A stretch of 64,000 bases of DNA from Pseudoalteromonas phenolica (GTDB lineage: Bacteria > Pseudomonadota > Gammaproteobacteria > Enterobacterales > Alteromonadaceae): NCBI RefSeq assembly GCF_005886345.1, contig NZ_PNEC01000007.1, positions 62,001 to 126,000 on the forward strand, read 5' to 3'. The position numbers and the translations under genes were made by a program. The notes beneath the pieces were generated by a model. That model was not told where the DNA came from and did not search any database. It saw nothing but the letters and a program-made list of their open reading frames with translations. Numbering within the stretch: the stretch's first letter is position 1; each line of letters opens with the position of its first letter. This document shows positions 9,120 through 17,480 of this stretch, one piece after another.

Positions 9120-9809
9120 TTAAAGTCGATTGATGTCGTTCGAGTGTTTATCTTTCATAATGACAATCACACAGGCAAATGACACCATTGAAATATATAA
9201 AATATCCGCCAGCCAACCTGTTGTATTGATGGGGTGGTTGGGCTCTATGATATAACCTACTTCTGCAAATAGCGTAAAAATTGCACGCAGCATTAATTGC
9301 AGTAGCACCAGTATCTCCATAATAAATAAAGGTAAATAGTGCAGTCGTTTTGCGTGTTTTATGCCTTGATAGAGTAAATAGATACCAACTAGTTTGATTA
9401 TCATAACACACAGTGTAAATACGGTGATCCTCACTTCAAATGAGTATGATAATGCCGCGATGAACTGTAGCCCAAATAGAAAGATCATGATGGTAATTAT
9501 ATGTTTGATATTGAATTGAACGGATAAATGATTCAAAACGCCCAATAAAATAAACACATAATTAAGCGCAAAAAGTGTGTTTTCTAAACCAATATTCAGT
9601 GCGACTAATGTTGAGCCAAAAGGCAGTGCAACAACATCAAAGAAAGAAGACCAAAAATAGGCAAATGTATTAAGTACACCAGCTAGAGACCAATACAAGA
9701 AAGGCGTCGATGACCTATTAGCCATAAAAAGAATCAACATGCCAATCGCCATGGCTAAGCTCAGGATTGCACCTGTAAACTGTAATTCCATAGGGTCAAA
9801 ACACATCAT
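9120..9809 (-). CDS. Orphan multi-pass membrane protein, sensor-like
   Basis: I do not recognise this 229-aa protein by name. It is almost wholly hydrophobic, with about seven predicted helices spaced as in the N-terminal membrane sensors of diguanylate cyclases and of the kinase at 3221 in this window. It stops after the last helix and a short polar tail (KDKHSNDINRL), so no GGDEF, kinase or other output domain follows. Starts are possible at 9812 (GTG), 9809 and 9806; I prefer the ATG at 9809, six bases after AAGGA. It is convergent with the GTPase gene and has no operon partner. Confidence 0.65.
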   Translation of the reverse strand: MMCFDPMELQFTGAILSLAMAIGMLILFMANRSSTPFLYWSLAGVLNTFAYFWSSFFDVVALPFGSTLVALNIGLENTLFALNYVFILLGVLNHLSVQFNIKHIITIMIFLFGLQFIAALSYSFEVRITVFTLCVMIIKLVGIYLLYQGIKHAKRLHYLPLFIMEILVLLQLMLRAIFTLFAEVGYIIEPNHPINTTGWLADILYISMVSFACVIVIMKDKHSNDINRL

Positions 9810-10218
9810 CACGATTCCTTGTGTACATTTTATCAGGTCGCGAGTTTAAATTATTTGGATGCAATTTGTTAGGTTTAATTTATGCAAATTTACGACACTG
9901 TGTTTAAAAATGCAGTAATGGCTTTTAGTATTTGAGTATATCAATTACTAAGTTTAACTTGGCTGTAACGAATTATCTGTGTATACAAATCTACAAATAA
10001 CCAAGCTAAAACTTATCAAAAGTGTTGATAAATCAATACTCTCTAATTTAGTCAAATAAAATTTTTACTTTTAAGGAGGGCAATGCTTATCTGCATTACC
10101 CATTTTCAGTCAGCCAATAAGGAGAGTTTGTAGATATTTAAGTTCGTTATGCAAAAGTCAGTATCGAATGTTAAAAGGTTGTTTTGTGGCTTTAAGTTTT
10201 TACTAGGCATCTGTATCT
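9810..10218. other. Intergenic region, A+T-rich
   Basis: About 400 bases with no supported gene. There is a 7-bp hairpin TTATCAA/TTGATAA at 10013-10031 and a very strong Shine-Dalgarno (AAGGAGGG, 10073-10080) before a 16-codon frame at 10083-10133. The frame may be a leader or a relic. Confidence 0.35.
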
Positions 10219-11334
10219 TCAATAATTAAATGATTTATAAATACAGTCATTATTAAATAAGTTGCTGCGATTAGAATCCGTTAACCCTAGCCATTGATTT
10301 ATGGTAGGCATAATGGCTGACTGATGCAGCAATAAATGGGTATGCCTTAACCCTTCGAACTTTTTTAATTTATTTTTGGTTGATCCTTGCTTAAATAATA
10401 AATAATTCAACTCATAGTTACTCATATTATCAATTCCACCATAGATAAAGAGTACAGGTTTTGTGATCAGTTGAGCCGGAGATACTGCATCAGACGTAAC
10501 CTCATAAGTGTACCCACTTATGTTATTAACCAGCTTTAAGGCTTTATATTGGTAGTGCAAAACAAGGTCACTGATCCATTTCGGAGACTGTTTGGCAAAT
10601 TTAGGTATGGTTTGTTCTAGTGAATGCATCGGTGCGATGACCACTAAGTGATTAACTCTGTCATCAACAGAGGCAATGTGAAGACCCGCACTGGCACCCA
10701 ATGAAAACCCCAAAATATCAAACGTTTCAATTTTGAGTAAGTCCATTAATGCACTGACATCTTGACCTTCTTCAGCGCCAAATGAGACCCAGTTTCCAGT
10801 ACTATTACCATGGCCACGAAGGTCTGGGATGATCACTTTGTAACCATGTTGAGAAAGAGCGAGTCCATAATTTAGCAGACTATTTTTGTTTCTTCCCCAA
10901 CCATGAAGCAACACTAAAGTCTTTTGAGGTAGCAACTTTTGACTACTGTTGTTGCATGGCGCTTCAAGCCATTTCCAATGGGTGGCAATTCGCCAAATTT
11001 TACCACTTTCATGAATAACGGGTTTGGTTAGATAGTCAAAACCATAATTGTTTGGTTCTATCTCAATGAAGCTAACATCTATACCTCGAGAAGGTAAGTG
11101 TATACTTTTCTGCTTCACACCATCGATACTGAGTAGTCCATCATGACCCGAGTTATAAGGGCTAAATTGGCGACTTAACTCATATCCGATTAAAGATTTA
11201 TTCGGAGCTCTAACCATTTGGTCCGCAATTAAATGACTCATACAAGATGAAAGTGTTAGCAGTATGAGAAGCGTTAAAACTAATAACATACTTAATCTCG
11301 AAACTGCGTGTTTACTTTTGGTAAAGTTTTTCAT
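10219..11334 (-). CDS. Alpha/beta-hydrolase lipoprotein
   Basis: This 371-aa protein begins with a signal peptide and lipobox (LTLSSC, Cys31), so it is probably a lipoprotein of the cell envelope. The alpha/beta-hydrolase fold is shown by LVLLHGWGRNKNS with the oxyanion-hole HG, the nucleophile elbow GFSLGAS, a candidate acid in GGIDNMS, and the catalytic histidine in GLRHTHLLLH. These fit an esterase, lipase or peptidase; the substrate cannot be told. It belongs with the S9/COG1073-like envelope hydrolases. The ribosome site is weak. It is monocistronic, with long non-coding stretches on both sides. Confidence 0.82.
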   Translation of the reverse strand: MKNFTKSKHAVSRLSMLLVLTLLILLTLSSCMSHLIADQMVRAPNKSLIGYELSRQFSPYNSGHDGLLSIDGVKQKSIHLPSRGIDVSFIEIEPNNYGFDYLTKPVIHESGKIWRIATHWKWLEAPCNNSSQKLLPQKTLVLLHGWGRNKNSLLNYGLALSQHGYKVIIPDLRGHGNSTGNWVSFGAEEGQDVSALMDLLKIETFDILGFSLGASAGLHIASVDDRVNHLVVIAPMHSLEQTIPKFAKQSPKWISDLVLHYQYKALKLVNNISGYTYEVTSDAVSPAQLITKPVLFIYGGIDNMSNYELNYLLFKQGSTKNKLKKFEGLRHTHLLLHQSAIMPTINQWLGLTDSNRSNLFNNDCIYKSFNY

Positions 11335-11763
11335 AGATGCAATTAACTTATTGATTCAAATATAAAAGAAACGATCTATTTTTTAAGACTGGTATACAAG
11401 CGCTGATCTACGAGTTGGATATTGATGCGGTAAATTGTGTCATGTTAATCAGATGAACCCGTTAAGCTGGACATAGGCGCGATAGAATGCCTGAGTGGAT
11501 TAAATAAAATATAGAGTGATTGAGTAATTGTACTGCACCAAGACGTACCTGTGCCCTTCTGCTGAGTCAATTAAGTGATCTGATTTCTTTGATTTGACTG
11601 AATGTCTGAGTTGTTGAAAAAGCCGCTACTTTTAAAAAGTGGTAAGTGTACAAATTACACGCACGATAGTGCATGTTTCATCTTCAGGAATATAGCTAAG
11701 AGGAGTGAAAATCTCTTTCTAAATGAACCGTGTTATTTATAGATTTCAAATATGTATATTGGC
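11335..11763. other. Intergenic region, no gene seen
   Basis: These 429 bases lie between two minus-strand genes. I see no coding frame of good quality, RNA gene or clear terminator. An imperfect hairpin on the minus strand at about 11622-11652, followed by a short T-run, might end the LytTR transcript. Confidence 0.3.
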
Positions 11764-12606
11764 TTAAAATTGAGACTTAACATTTTTCATGTAGCTTCGG
11801 CTTGCGGGCATGTGTAATCCAGATTTTAAAATTAGGGTATAGTCACCTTTTCCTTTCGGCTCAAACTTATCGATGGCATGAAGGTTTACAATGACTGAGC
11901 GATGAACGCGTTGAAAAATTTTAGGGTCTAGCATGTCAACCATGTTATTGAGGGATTCTCTTTTTAAAAAATTACCTTCGTCGGTGATAATTTCAAGATA
12001 ATCCCCAGCGCCTTGCACAACGCAAATATTTTCAACAGGTAAGAGAAACAGTTTTTTATTACGTTCTAAAGCCATAAACTCTGAAAAAGTTGATACTGAC
12101 GACATTGAAGATATTGCGTGAGCCACTTTTTCTGCCTCTTCACCGTTTAAAAACTGTAAACCATGTTTGAAAGCAAGATAAAAACTACACCATAACAATG
12201 TTACTAAGGTGAAGTTAAGAGAGCCAGAAAACCAACTTGTCCAACTTTCTTGCCATAATATAAAACCACTTTGAGAAGCGCTAATAGGGTTAATTAATAA
12301 TGTCGTTAATGTGCCAATCAGGTAAGAGAGTATGATGCAAATCAACAGTATATTTAGTGTTTTTTTATTTTGAAATCTATCGAATACTGAAATAAATAAA
12401 AAAGTAAAAAGGAAGCCTAAAACACCATAAAGTACATTTCTGACAAGCGCGATTTCAAAGCCCATTTCTTGACTCAAACCCGATAAAAACATCACGAAGG
12501 CAGATATGCCCCAAAAAGCGATATGGAATTGCCAGAAGTCTCGACCATAATACTGAGCGGTATGCCTGTTTTTTTTTTTCTCTATGCTTTGCGTGTTTAA
12601 ACTCAA
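11764..12606 (-). CDS. Membrane-bound LytTR-family transcriptional regulator
   Basis: This 280-aa protein joins four N-terminal membrane helices (about residues 28-50, 58-75, 82-102 and 130-150) to a C-terminal LytTR DNA-binding domain (about 185-278). The domain signatures ICVVQGAGDYLEI, FQRVHRSVIVNLHAI and the closing LPASRSYMK-like sequence (MPASRSYMKNVKSQF) are clear. There is no receiver, so it senses directly through the membrane. Translation probably starts at TTG 12606, eight bases after AGG; the next methionine (residue 39) would remove the first helix. It is divergent from the export operon at 13011, so it may control that operon, but this is a guess. Confidence 0.85.
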   Translation of the reverse strand: MSLNTQSIEKKKNRHTAQYYGRDFWQFHIAFWGISAFVMFLSGLSQEMGFEIALVRNVLYGVLGFLFTFLFISVFDRFQNKKTLNILLICIILSYLIGTLTTLLINPISASQSGFILWQESWTSWFSGSLNFTLVTLLWCSFYLAFKHGLQFLNGEEAEKVAHAISSMSSVSTFSEFMALERNKKLFLLPVENICVVQGAGDYLEIITDEGNFLKRESLNNMVDMLDPKIFQRVHRSVIVNLHAIDKFEPKGKGDYTLILKSGLHMPASRSYMKNVKSQF

Positions 12607-12959
12607 GAAACTAACCTAAGAGTCAGAATAACATGTAAATATCATCTCATTTGGTCTTGGGTGAAGCAAGTCTGAAGCACCGCATTGAAGCTGCCAGTTA
12701 CATATAACTTTGGTGCATTGTTCAGGTTTATTTGTTTCCCTAAATATTCAATGTTTTGGAAGGAAAAATCGCCTTTATTGATTTAGCCCGAAACAATTGA
12801 TGTACCATCCTTTACTGCAAACTTCGGACGTGATGAAGGTTTAAAGTGGGTCAAACGCCGTCGAATCGATTTCGTTAATTCATTTTCGATATCGTAAAAA
12901 TACAGTATGTCTCCTTCAGCCTTACAAATAAAAAGCTATATAATACATGGTCTTAAAAT
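12607..12959. other. Intergenic region between LytTR gene and export operon
   Basis: About 350 bases with no gene. It should carry the LytTR promoter and, upstream of the sigma-54-like promoter at 12960, any enhancer for the NtrC-type regulator. I found no convincing paired inverted repeats that would mark that enhancer. Confidence 0.35.
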
Positions 12960-12976
12960 TTGGCATGTCATTTGTA
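12960..12976 (+). promoter_or_regulatory. Sigma-54-like promoter of export operon
   Basis: TTGGCATGTCATTTGTA matches the -24/-12 consensus (YTGGCACGRNNNTTGCW) at the invariant GG, most of the -24 element and the TTG of the -12 element, with the right spacing; the -12 GC is GT here. It lies 35 bases before the adaptor ATG. The operon encodes an NtrC-type activator, which supports the call. Confidence 0.55.
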
Positions 12977-13010
12977 ATACAGCTTCTATACGTCATTGTG
13001 AGGATAAATT

Positions 13011-14255
13011 ATGGATGTATTGGTGAAGCCTAAAAGACAATTTAAACGTTTGCATAGTGTGGTGATATTGCTTGGCGTTTTAATTTTTTCGAGCATATGG
13101 TTGTTCTTTCAGCCTAGCTATGCACAGCAAGTCAATAAAAAAGATATTTGGTCAGCGTCCGTTAAGCAGGGTGATTTAGCACTAAGCGTATCAGGGTTTG
13201 GTCGGTTGAAGTCAAAAAAGCCTCGATTGTTGACAGCCAAAAGTCAGGCAACGGTTGATGAAATTATTTTAAAACCGGGTGCTGAGGTAACCCCCGATAG
13301 TGTTATTTTAAAGCTTTCAGATCCGAATATTACCCAATCGGTGCGCGATGCAAAGCGTGCTTACATCGACAGTCAAAACCAGCGTATTCAAACGGATATT
13401 AACCAAAAACGCGAATTGCTTGCTCAGCAAGCAGAATTAGCCCGCATCCAAGCTGATCTTGAAAGTGCCGAACTCGAAGCGAACGCACAGAGTCAGTTGG
13501 TCAGCAAAGGAATCGTTTCTAATATCGACTATCAACGTACTAAATTACAAGTCAGACAGTTAACTCGACGTTTAGAGATTGAAACTGCTCGCATTACCCA
13601 GCTTGAAGCCCTGCATGCAGCCAATTTAAAAATTGCCGATTCTAATATTTTGGCACAACAAGAAGCATTAGATTTAGTACAACAACAACTCGACAGCCTA
13701 ACTGTTAAAGCGGGTATTCATGGTGTGGTGCAATCACTGAGTGTGGAGCTCGGGCAAGCGGTAAATTTAGGGGAGCAATTGGCTTTAGTCGGCAGTACCA
13801 CCGATCTCTATGCTTTGCTGAACGTGCCACAGTCAAAAATGCAGTCTATTCAACTGGCGCAAGCGGTAAGCATCAATACTCGTCGTGGTGAGATCTCAGG
13901 GGAAGTGATACGTATTGATCCGGTGATCAACAACGGCAATATACAGGTTGAAGTGGCGTTAAACGGCGCGTTAACCGACAACGCACGACCAGAGTTAAAC
14001 ATCGAAGGCACAATTGCTGTGGGTCAATTAGAAAACGCACTGTTTATTAAAAAGCCCGTCAATGTAAAAGCTTTTTCAAATTCGACTTTATTTAAATTAA
14101 CCGATAACGGCTCGGCCATTGCTACCCCAGTTCAGTTTGGTGCCGCAACAGACGAGCAAATTCAGATACTTGCTGGCGCAGAGCCTAACGAGCAGTTTAT
14201 TCTTAGTGATATGACTCGCTGGCAAGCACACACCCACATTGCCATTGTTAAGTAA
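13011..14255 (+). CDS. Periplasmic adaptor (HlyD/MacA-type) of ABC exporter
   Basis: This 414-aa protein has one N-terminal membrane anchor (about 18-38), a split lipoyl domain (KPGAEVTPDSVILKLSD and AGIHGVVQSLSVELGQAV), a long coiled coil between them (about 105-225), and beta-barrel and membrane-proximal domains after it. It links an inner-membrane ABC permease to an outer-membrane channel. The ATG follows GAGGATAAATT. The ATPase gene starts 22 bases after its stop and the permease overlaps that, so the three make one exporter. No TolC-like gene is nearby; the channel is probably encoded elsewhere. Confidence 0.9.
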   Translation: MDVLVKPKRQFKRLHSVVILLGVLIFSSIWLFFQPSYAQQVNKKDIWSASVKQGDLALSVSGFGRLKSKKPRLLTAKSQATVDEIILKPGAEVTPDSVILKLSDPNITQSVRDAKRAYIDSQNQRIQTDINQKRELLAQQAELARIQADLESAELEANAQSQLVSKGIVSNIDYQRTKLQVRQLTRRLEIETARITQLEALHAANLKIADSNILAQQEALDLVQQQLDSLTVKAGIHGVVQSLSVELGQAVNLGEQLALVGSTTDLYALLNVPQSKMQSIQLAQAVSINTRRGEISGEVIRIDPVINNGNIQVEVALNGALTDNARPELNIEGTIAVGQLENALFIKKPVNVKAFSNSTLFKLTDNGSAIATPVQFGAATDEQIQILAGAEPNEQFILSDMTRWQAHTHIAIVK

Positions 14256-14277
14256 ACAGTGCTTAAAGGAAAAAATT

Positions 14278-14982
14278 ATGAGTAACACAAAAATAAAACT
14301 AACCAATATCACGAAAAAGTTTGTCACTAGCGAGATGGAAACCCATGCTTTAAGAGGCGTAGAATTAGAGATATTTGCCGGTGATTATGTGTCTATTTCA
14401 GGGCCATCTGGCTGTGGCAAGTCTACGCTTCTATCGATTTTAGGTTTGTTAGACAGTGCCTCAGGTGGTGAATATATATTAGCCGGGCATGATGTGAGTA
14501 ATTTGAGTGTGAATCAAAGAGCAAGTATGCGTAACGAACATATTGGCTTTGTATTTCAGTCATTTAACTTAATTGATGAACTCACTGTTTTTGACAATAT
14601 TGCATTACCACTGCGCTACCGTGAAAAGGCATTATCTCAGAGTGAAGTAAAACAAAAAGTAGAGGCTTGCTTAGCAAAAGTTGAAATGACGCACAGGGCC
14701 AGTCACAAGCCAAACCAGTTATCTGGTGGTCAACAGCAGCGTGTTGCCATTGCCAGAGCATTAGTGAATGACCCTGCAATTTTACTTGTGGACGAGCCAA
14801 CGGGTAACCTAGATTCTAAAAATGGTGATGCTGTAATGGCAATGCTGGCTGAGCTAAACCGCCAAGGTACCACCATCTGTATGGTAACGCATGATCCAAG
14901 GTATGCAGATATGGCCAAGCGCAAATTGCATCTTCTGGACGGTGTGATGGCTGATGAATTTAAAATGGAGTTGGCAGTATGA
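14278..14982 (+). CDS. ABC transporter ATP-binding protein (LolD/MacB-type)
   Basis: This 234-aa ATPase has Walker A GPSGCGKST, Q-loop VFQSFN, signature LSGGQQQR, Walker B ILLVDEP and the H-loop VTHDPRYA. It belongs to the LolD/MacB/FtsE branch that powers mechanotransmission rather than channel transport. I chose ATG 14278, preceded by AAAGGA, over the frame's earlier ATG at 14239, which lies inside the adaptor gene. The permease gene overlaps its stop by four bases (ATGA). Confidence 0.93.
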   Translation: MSNTKIKLTNITKKFVTSEMETHALRGVELEIFAGDYVSISGPSGCGKSTLLSILGLLDSASGGEYILAGHDVSNLSVNQRASMRNEHIGFVFQSFNLIDELTVFDNIALPLRYREKALSQSEVKQKVEACLAKVEMTHRASHKPNQLSGGQQQRVAIARALVNDPAILLVDEPTGNLDSKNGDAVMAMLAELNRQGTTICMVTHDPRYADMAKRKLHLLDGVMADEFKMELAV

Positions 14983-17378
14983 GTATCTTAAAGCAAGAGT
15001 TTAAGCTAGCAATTAGCAGCTTATTGCGCCTGCCAGGCTTTAGTTTAACGGTGATCACAACACTGGCCGTTACCCTAGCTGCACTGGCTGTGGTGATAAA
15101 CATTAATTATTTGGTACTCACAAAACCACTGCCCTATCCGAATGCTGATAAGCTCATTGTAACCGATCAAAGTGAAACCATTAACGGCGATACCCAGTAT
15201 GGTTTTCAGATCCTATCGGCGCAATACCATATTTATAGTGACAAAACACTCATTGAAACGATGGCACTGATGAGCCTGCATGGTGAAAAGCTCAGAGACG
15301 TAGATGGCACACCATTTTTAGATGGTGCTAGAGTCACGCCTGAGTATTTCTCTATGCTGGCAGTGCCAATGCATCTGGGTCGCCACTTCAACGAAGACGA
15401 AGGAGTCAACTTTAAGCAAAGGGTATTGGTATTAAGCTATGATATGTGGCAAGAGCATTTTGGTGCAAATCCAAACATCATTGGCACATTTACCACTGTG
15501 GGTAACCATGCTTACAAAATTGTTGGCGTAACGGCGGAGTTGTTCCAACCACCAGAAGTATTTGGCAACTTTCCGCTAGAAGCTTGGTTTAGTTTTGACC
15601 AAGAAATTGATGTTACCAATCGCTGGGCGAGTATCACTGGCGGCATTAATGGCATTGCCATTTTAAAAGACAATGTATCGATTGAGCAGGCAAACAAAAC
15701 ACTGGGCGCACAAATAAATGAACTCTATTTAAGTCGTGATGATGTGGCACCAAACACCAGCATTGGCGCCCAATTTATGCCATTAAAGGATAAAATTATT
15801 GCCGACAGTGATGAAATGGCTTTGTTATTACTGGCAGGGGTGCTCACCCTCTTGTTCATTGCCGTGACTAACATGAGTAACCTGTTTTTATCTCGAGCTG
15901 TACAAAAACAGCGTGTTATGGCGATTCAAGCAGCCATTGGCGCTAAAACTAAACACATTTTTTGGGGCATGTTCAGTGAAACCATTATTCTGACCATGTT
16001 AGCCTGTGTATTTGGCTTATTGATTGCGGGCTGGACTATGGTGTGGCTAGAGAGCGACTTACAGTATATGTTCCCACGTATGCAGCGCTTAGCCCTTGAC
16101 CCTACCACCATTACAGCAAGCTTTATTATTACACTCGTGATTGCCGTCATTATGGCCAAACTGGCGAGTAATCAAGTCAATTACGAGCACCTCAATGAAG
16201 CATTACAAAGCAGTGGTAAAGGCACTGGTGCACAAATTTCATCAACGGCACGCAATGTGTTAGTGGCCGTACAAGTTGGGTTGGCGACCGCTTTGTTGCT
16301 AGGTGCCACCACAGTGCTCACACCAGCAGTTAAACGCGTCACACAAGACGTGGCATTTAACACCGACAATGTACACTATGTGCGCGTCGATGTTGGGCAA
16401 ATAAGTGAAGGCTTTTTTGAATTAACACAGCAGTTAAAGTCACAATTTAAAGACCTTCCTCAAGTAAAAGATGTCACATTAACTCGTCTTACGCCACTAC
16501 AAATGGGGTGGGAAAACTATCTATACGATGCCAAAGATACCATGCTAGGTATTGTCAGTACTGCGCAATTTGATTCAAACACATTTGAGTTACTTGGTAT
16601 TCCAATGTTACATGGTCGAAGCTTTAGCGAACTCACAGATTCTAATACAATTCCTCAAGAAATCATCATCAGTGAGTCATTAGCTAAGCGCCTATTTAAT
16701 AGTAATGAGGCTGCCATTGGTCAAACCTTGCAAGCACGGGCAGGTGAGCCGTTGGCTGTTGTTGGGGTTGTGGGTGATATTTATGTCCCTGATCGCCAAG
16801 TTGATTATGCGCGTGAGCGATACTATTTACCATTTATACCAAACCCACGCTTTGGTCTAAGTATCAAAACGGATGGACCAATCAGTGATGCCGAAATTCT
16901 CGCAACCCTTAAACAAGTGAACCCTATGCTGAGCATCGGCCTTCACCGTACCTTAAATGAACTTCTCACACTCAGGCTGCGTGAGCCAACGCTCATTGCC
17001 ATACTGACAGTGAGCTTAATTACACTGGCGCTAAGCTTAGCTGCAGCAGGTATATATGGTGTTTTAAGTTACAGCGTACAAATGAGACGTTACGAGCTAG
17101 GGATTCACTTATCATTAGGAGCGCACACCGGACAAGTCATAAAAATGGTGATGAAGCAAAGTATGCAGCCTGTGGTGATAGGATTAGTGCTAGGCGGCTT
17201 GTTAGCTGGGATAGGGTATTTACTTGGTACTCGGTTATTGGCAATGAGCATTACTGGAGATCTGACAGTTTTGATAGTCGCTTTGCCTGTTATTGCATTG
17301 ATATCATTGCTAGCTTGTTATTTACCGGTGAAATCAGTGATAGCATCAGACCCAATAAAAGCGCTTAGAAATGAGTAG
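14979..17378 (+). CDS. ABC exporter permease, duplicated FtsX/MacB type
   Basis: This 799-aa permease has two MacB-like halves, each with one membrane helix, a periplasmic MacB_PCD domain and a three-helix FtsX block: helix about 18-42, PCD about 50-265, FtsX about 285-400, then helix about 425-447, PCD about 455-660 and FtsX about 670-795. MacB itself has one such unit per chain and works as a dimer; here both sit in one chain, as in ADOP-type permeases. With the adaptor and ATPase it probably extrudes a peptide, lipid or antimicrobial from the periplasm. The ATG overlaps the ATPase stop. Confidence 0.9.
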   Translation: MSILKQEFKLAISSLLRLPGFSLTVITTLAVTLAALAVVININYLVLTKPLPYPNADKLIVTDQSETINGDTQYGFQILSAQYHIYSDKTLIETMALMSLHGEKLRDVDGTPFLDGARVTPEYFSMLAVPMHLGRHFNEDEGVNFKQRVLVLSYDMWQEHFGANPNIIGTFTTVGNHAYKIVGVTAELFQPPEVFGNFPLEAWFSFDQEIDVTNRWASITGGINGIAILKDNVSIEQANKTLGAQINELYLSRDDVAPNTSIGAQFMPLKDKIIADSDEMALLLLAGVLTLLFIAVTNMSNLFLSRAVQKQRVMAIQAAIGAKTKHIFWGMFSETIILTMLACVFGLLIAGWTMVWLESDLQYMFPRMQRLALDPTTITASFIITLVIAVIMAKLASNQVNYEHLNEALQSSGKGTGAQISSTARNVLVAVQVGLATALLLGATTVLTPAVKRVTQDVAFNTDNVHYVRVDVGQISEGFFELTQQLKSQFKDLPQVKDVTLTRLTPLQMGWENYLYDAKDTMLGIVSTAQFDSNTFELLGIPMLHGRSFSELTDSNTIPQEIIISESLAKRLFNSNEAAIGQTLQARAGEPLAVVGVVGDIYVPDRQVDYARERYYLPFIPNPRFGLSIKTDGPISDAEILATLKQVNPMLSIGLHRTLNELLTLRLREPTLIAILTVSLITLALSLAAAGIYGVLSYSVQMRRYELGIHLSLGAHTGQVIKMVMKQSMQPVVIGLVLGGLLAGIGYLLGTRLLAMSITGDLTVLIVALPVIALISLLACYLPVKSVIASDPIKALRNE

Positions 17379-17402
17379 TGCTTAATAAATCTCAACAAAG
17401 CT

Positions 17403-17440
17403 TAGCCTAGCCTTTAAGACAAAGGCTAGGCTATTATTTC
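17403..17440 (+). terminator. Strong terminator between exporter and regulator genes
   Basis: A 13-bp perfect stem (TAGCCTAGCCTTT / AAAGGCTAGGCTA) with an AAGAC loop is followed by TTATTTC. The short, interrupted T-tract may allow partial read-through into the regulator genes. Confidence 0.8.
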
Positions 17441-17480
17441 AAAGATAAAAGTAAGAAAGCGGTGTTAACAAGGAACAACC

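Noticed and set aside
10149..10229. 26-codon frame starting MQKSVSNVKRLF
   Set aside because: Its nearest Shine-Dalgarno-like sequence is about 30 bases away, and it runs into the hydrolase gene on the other strand.
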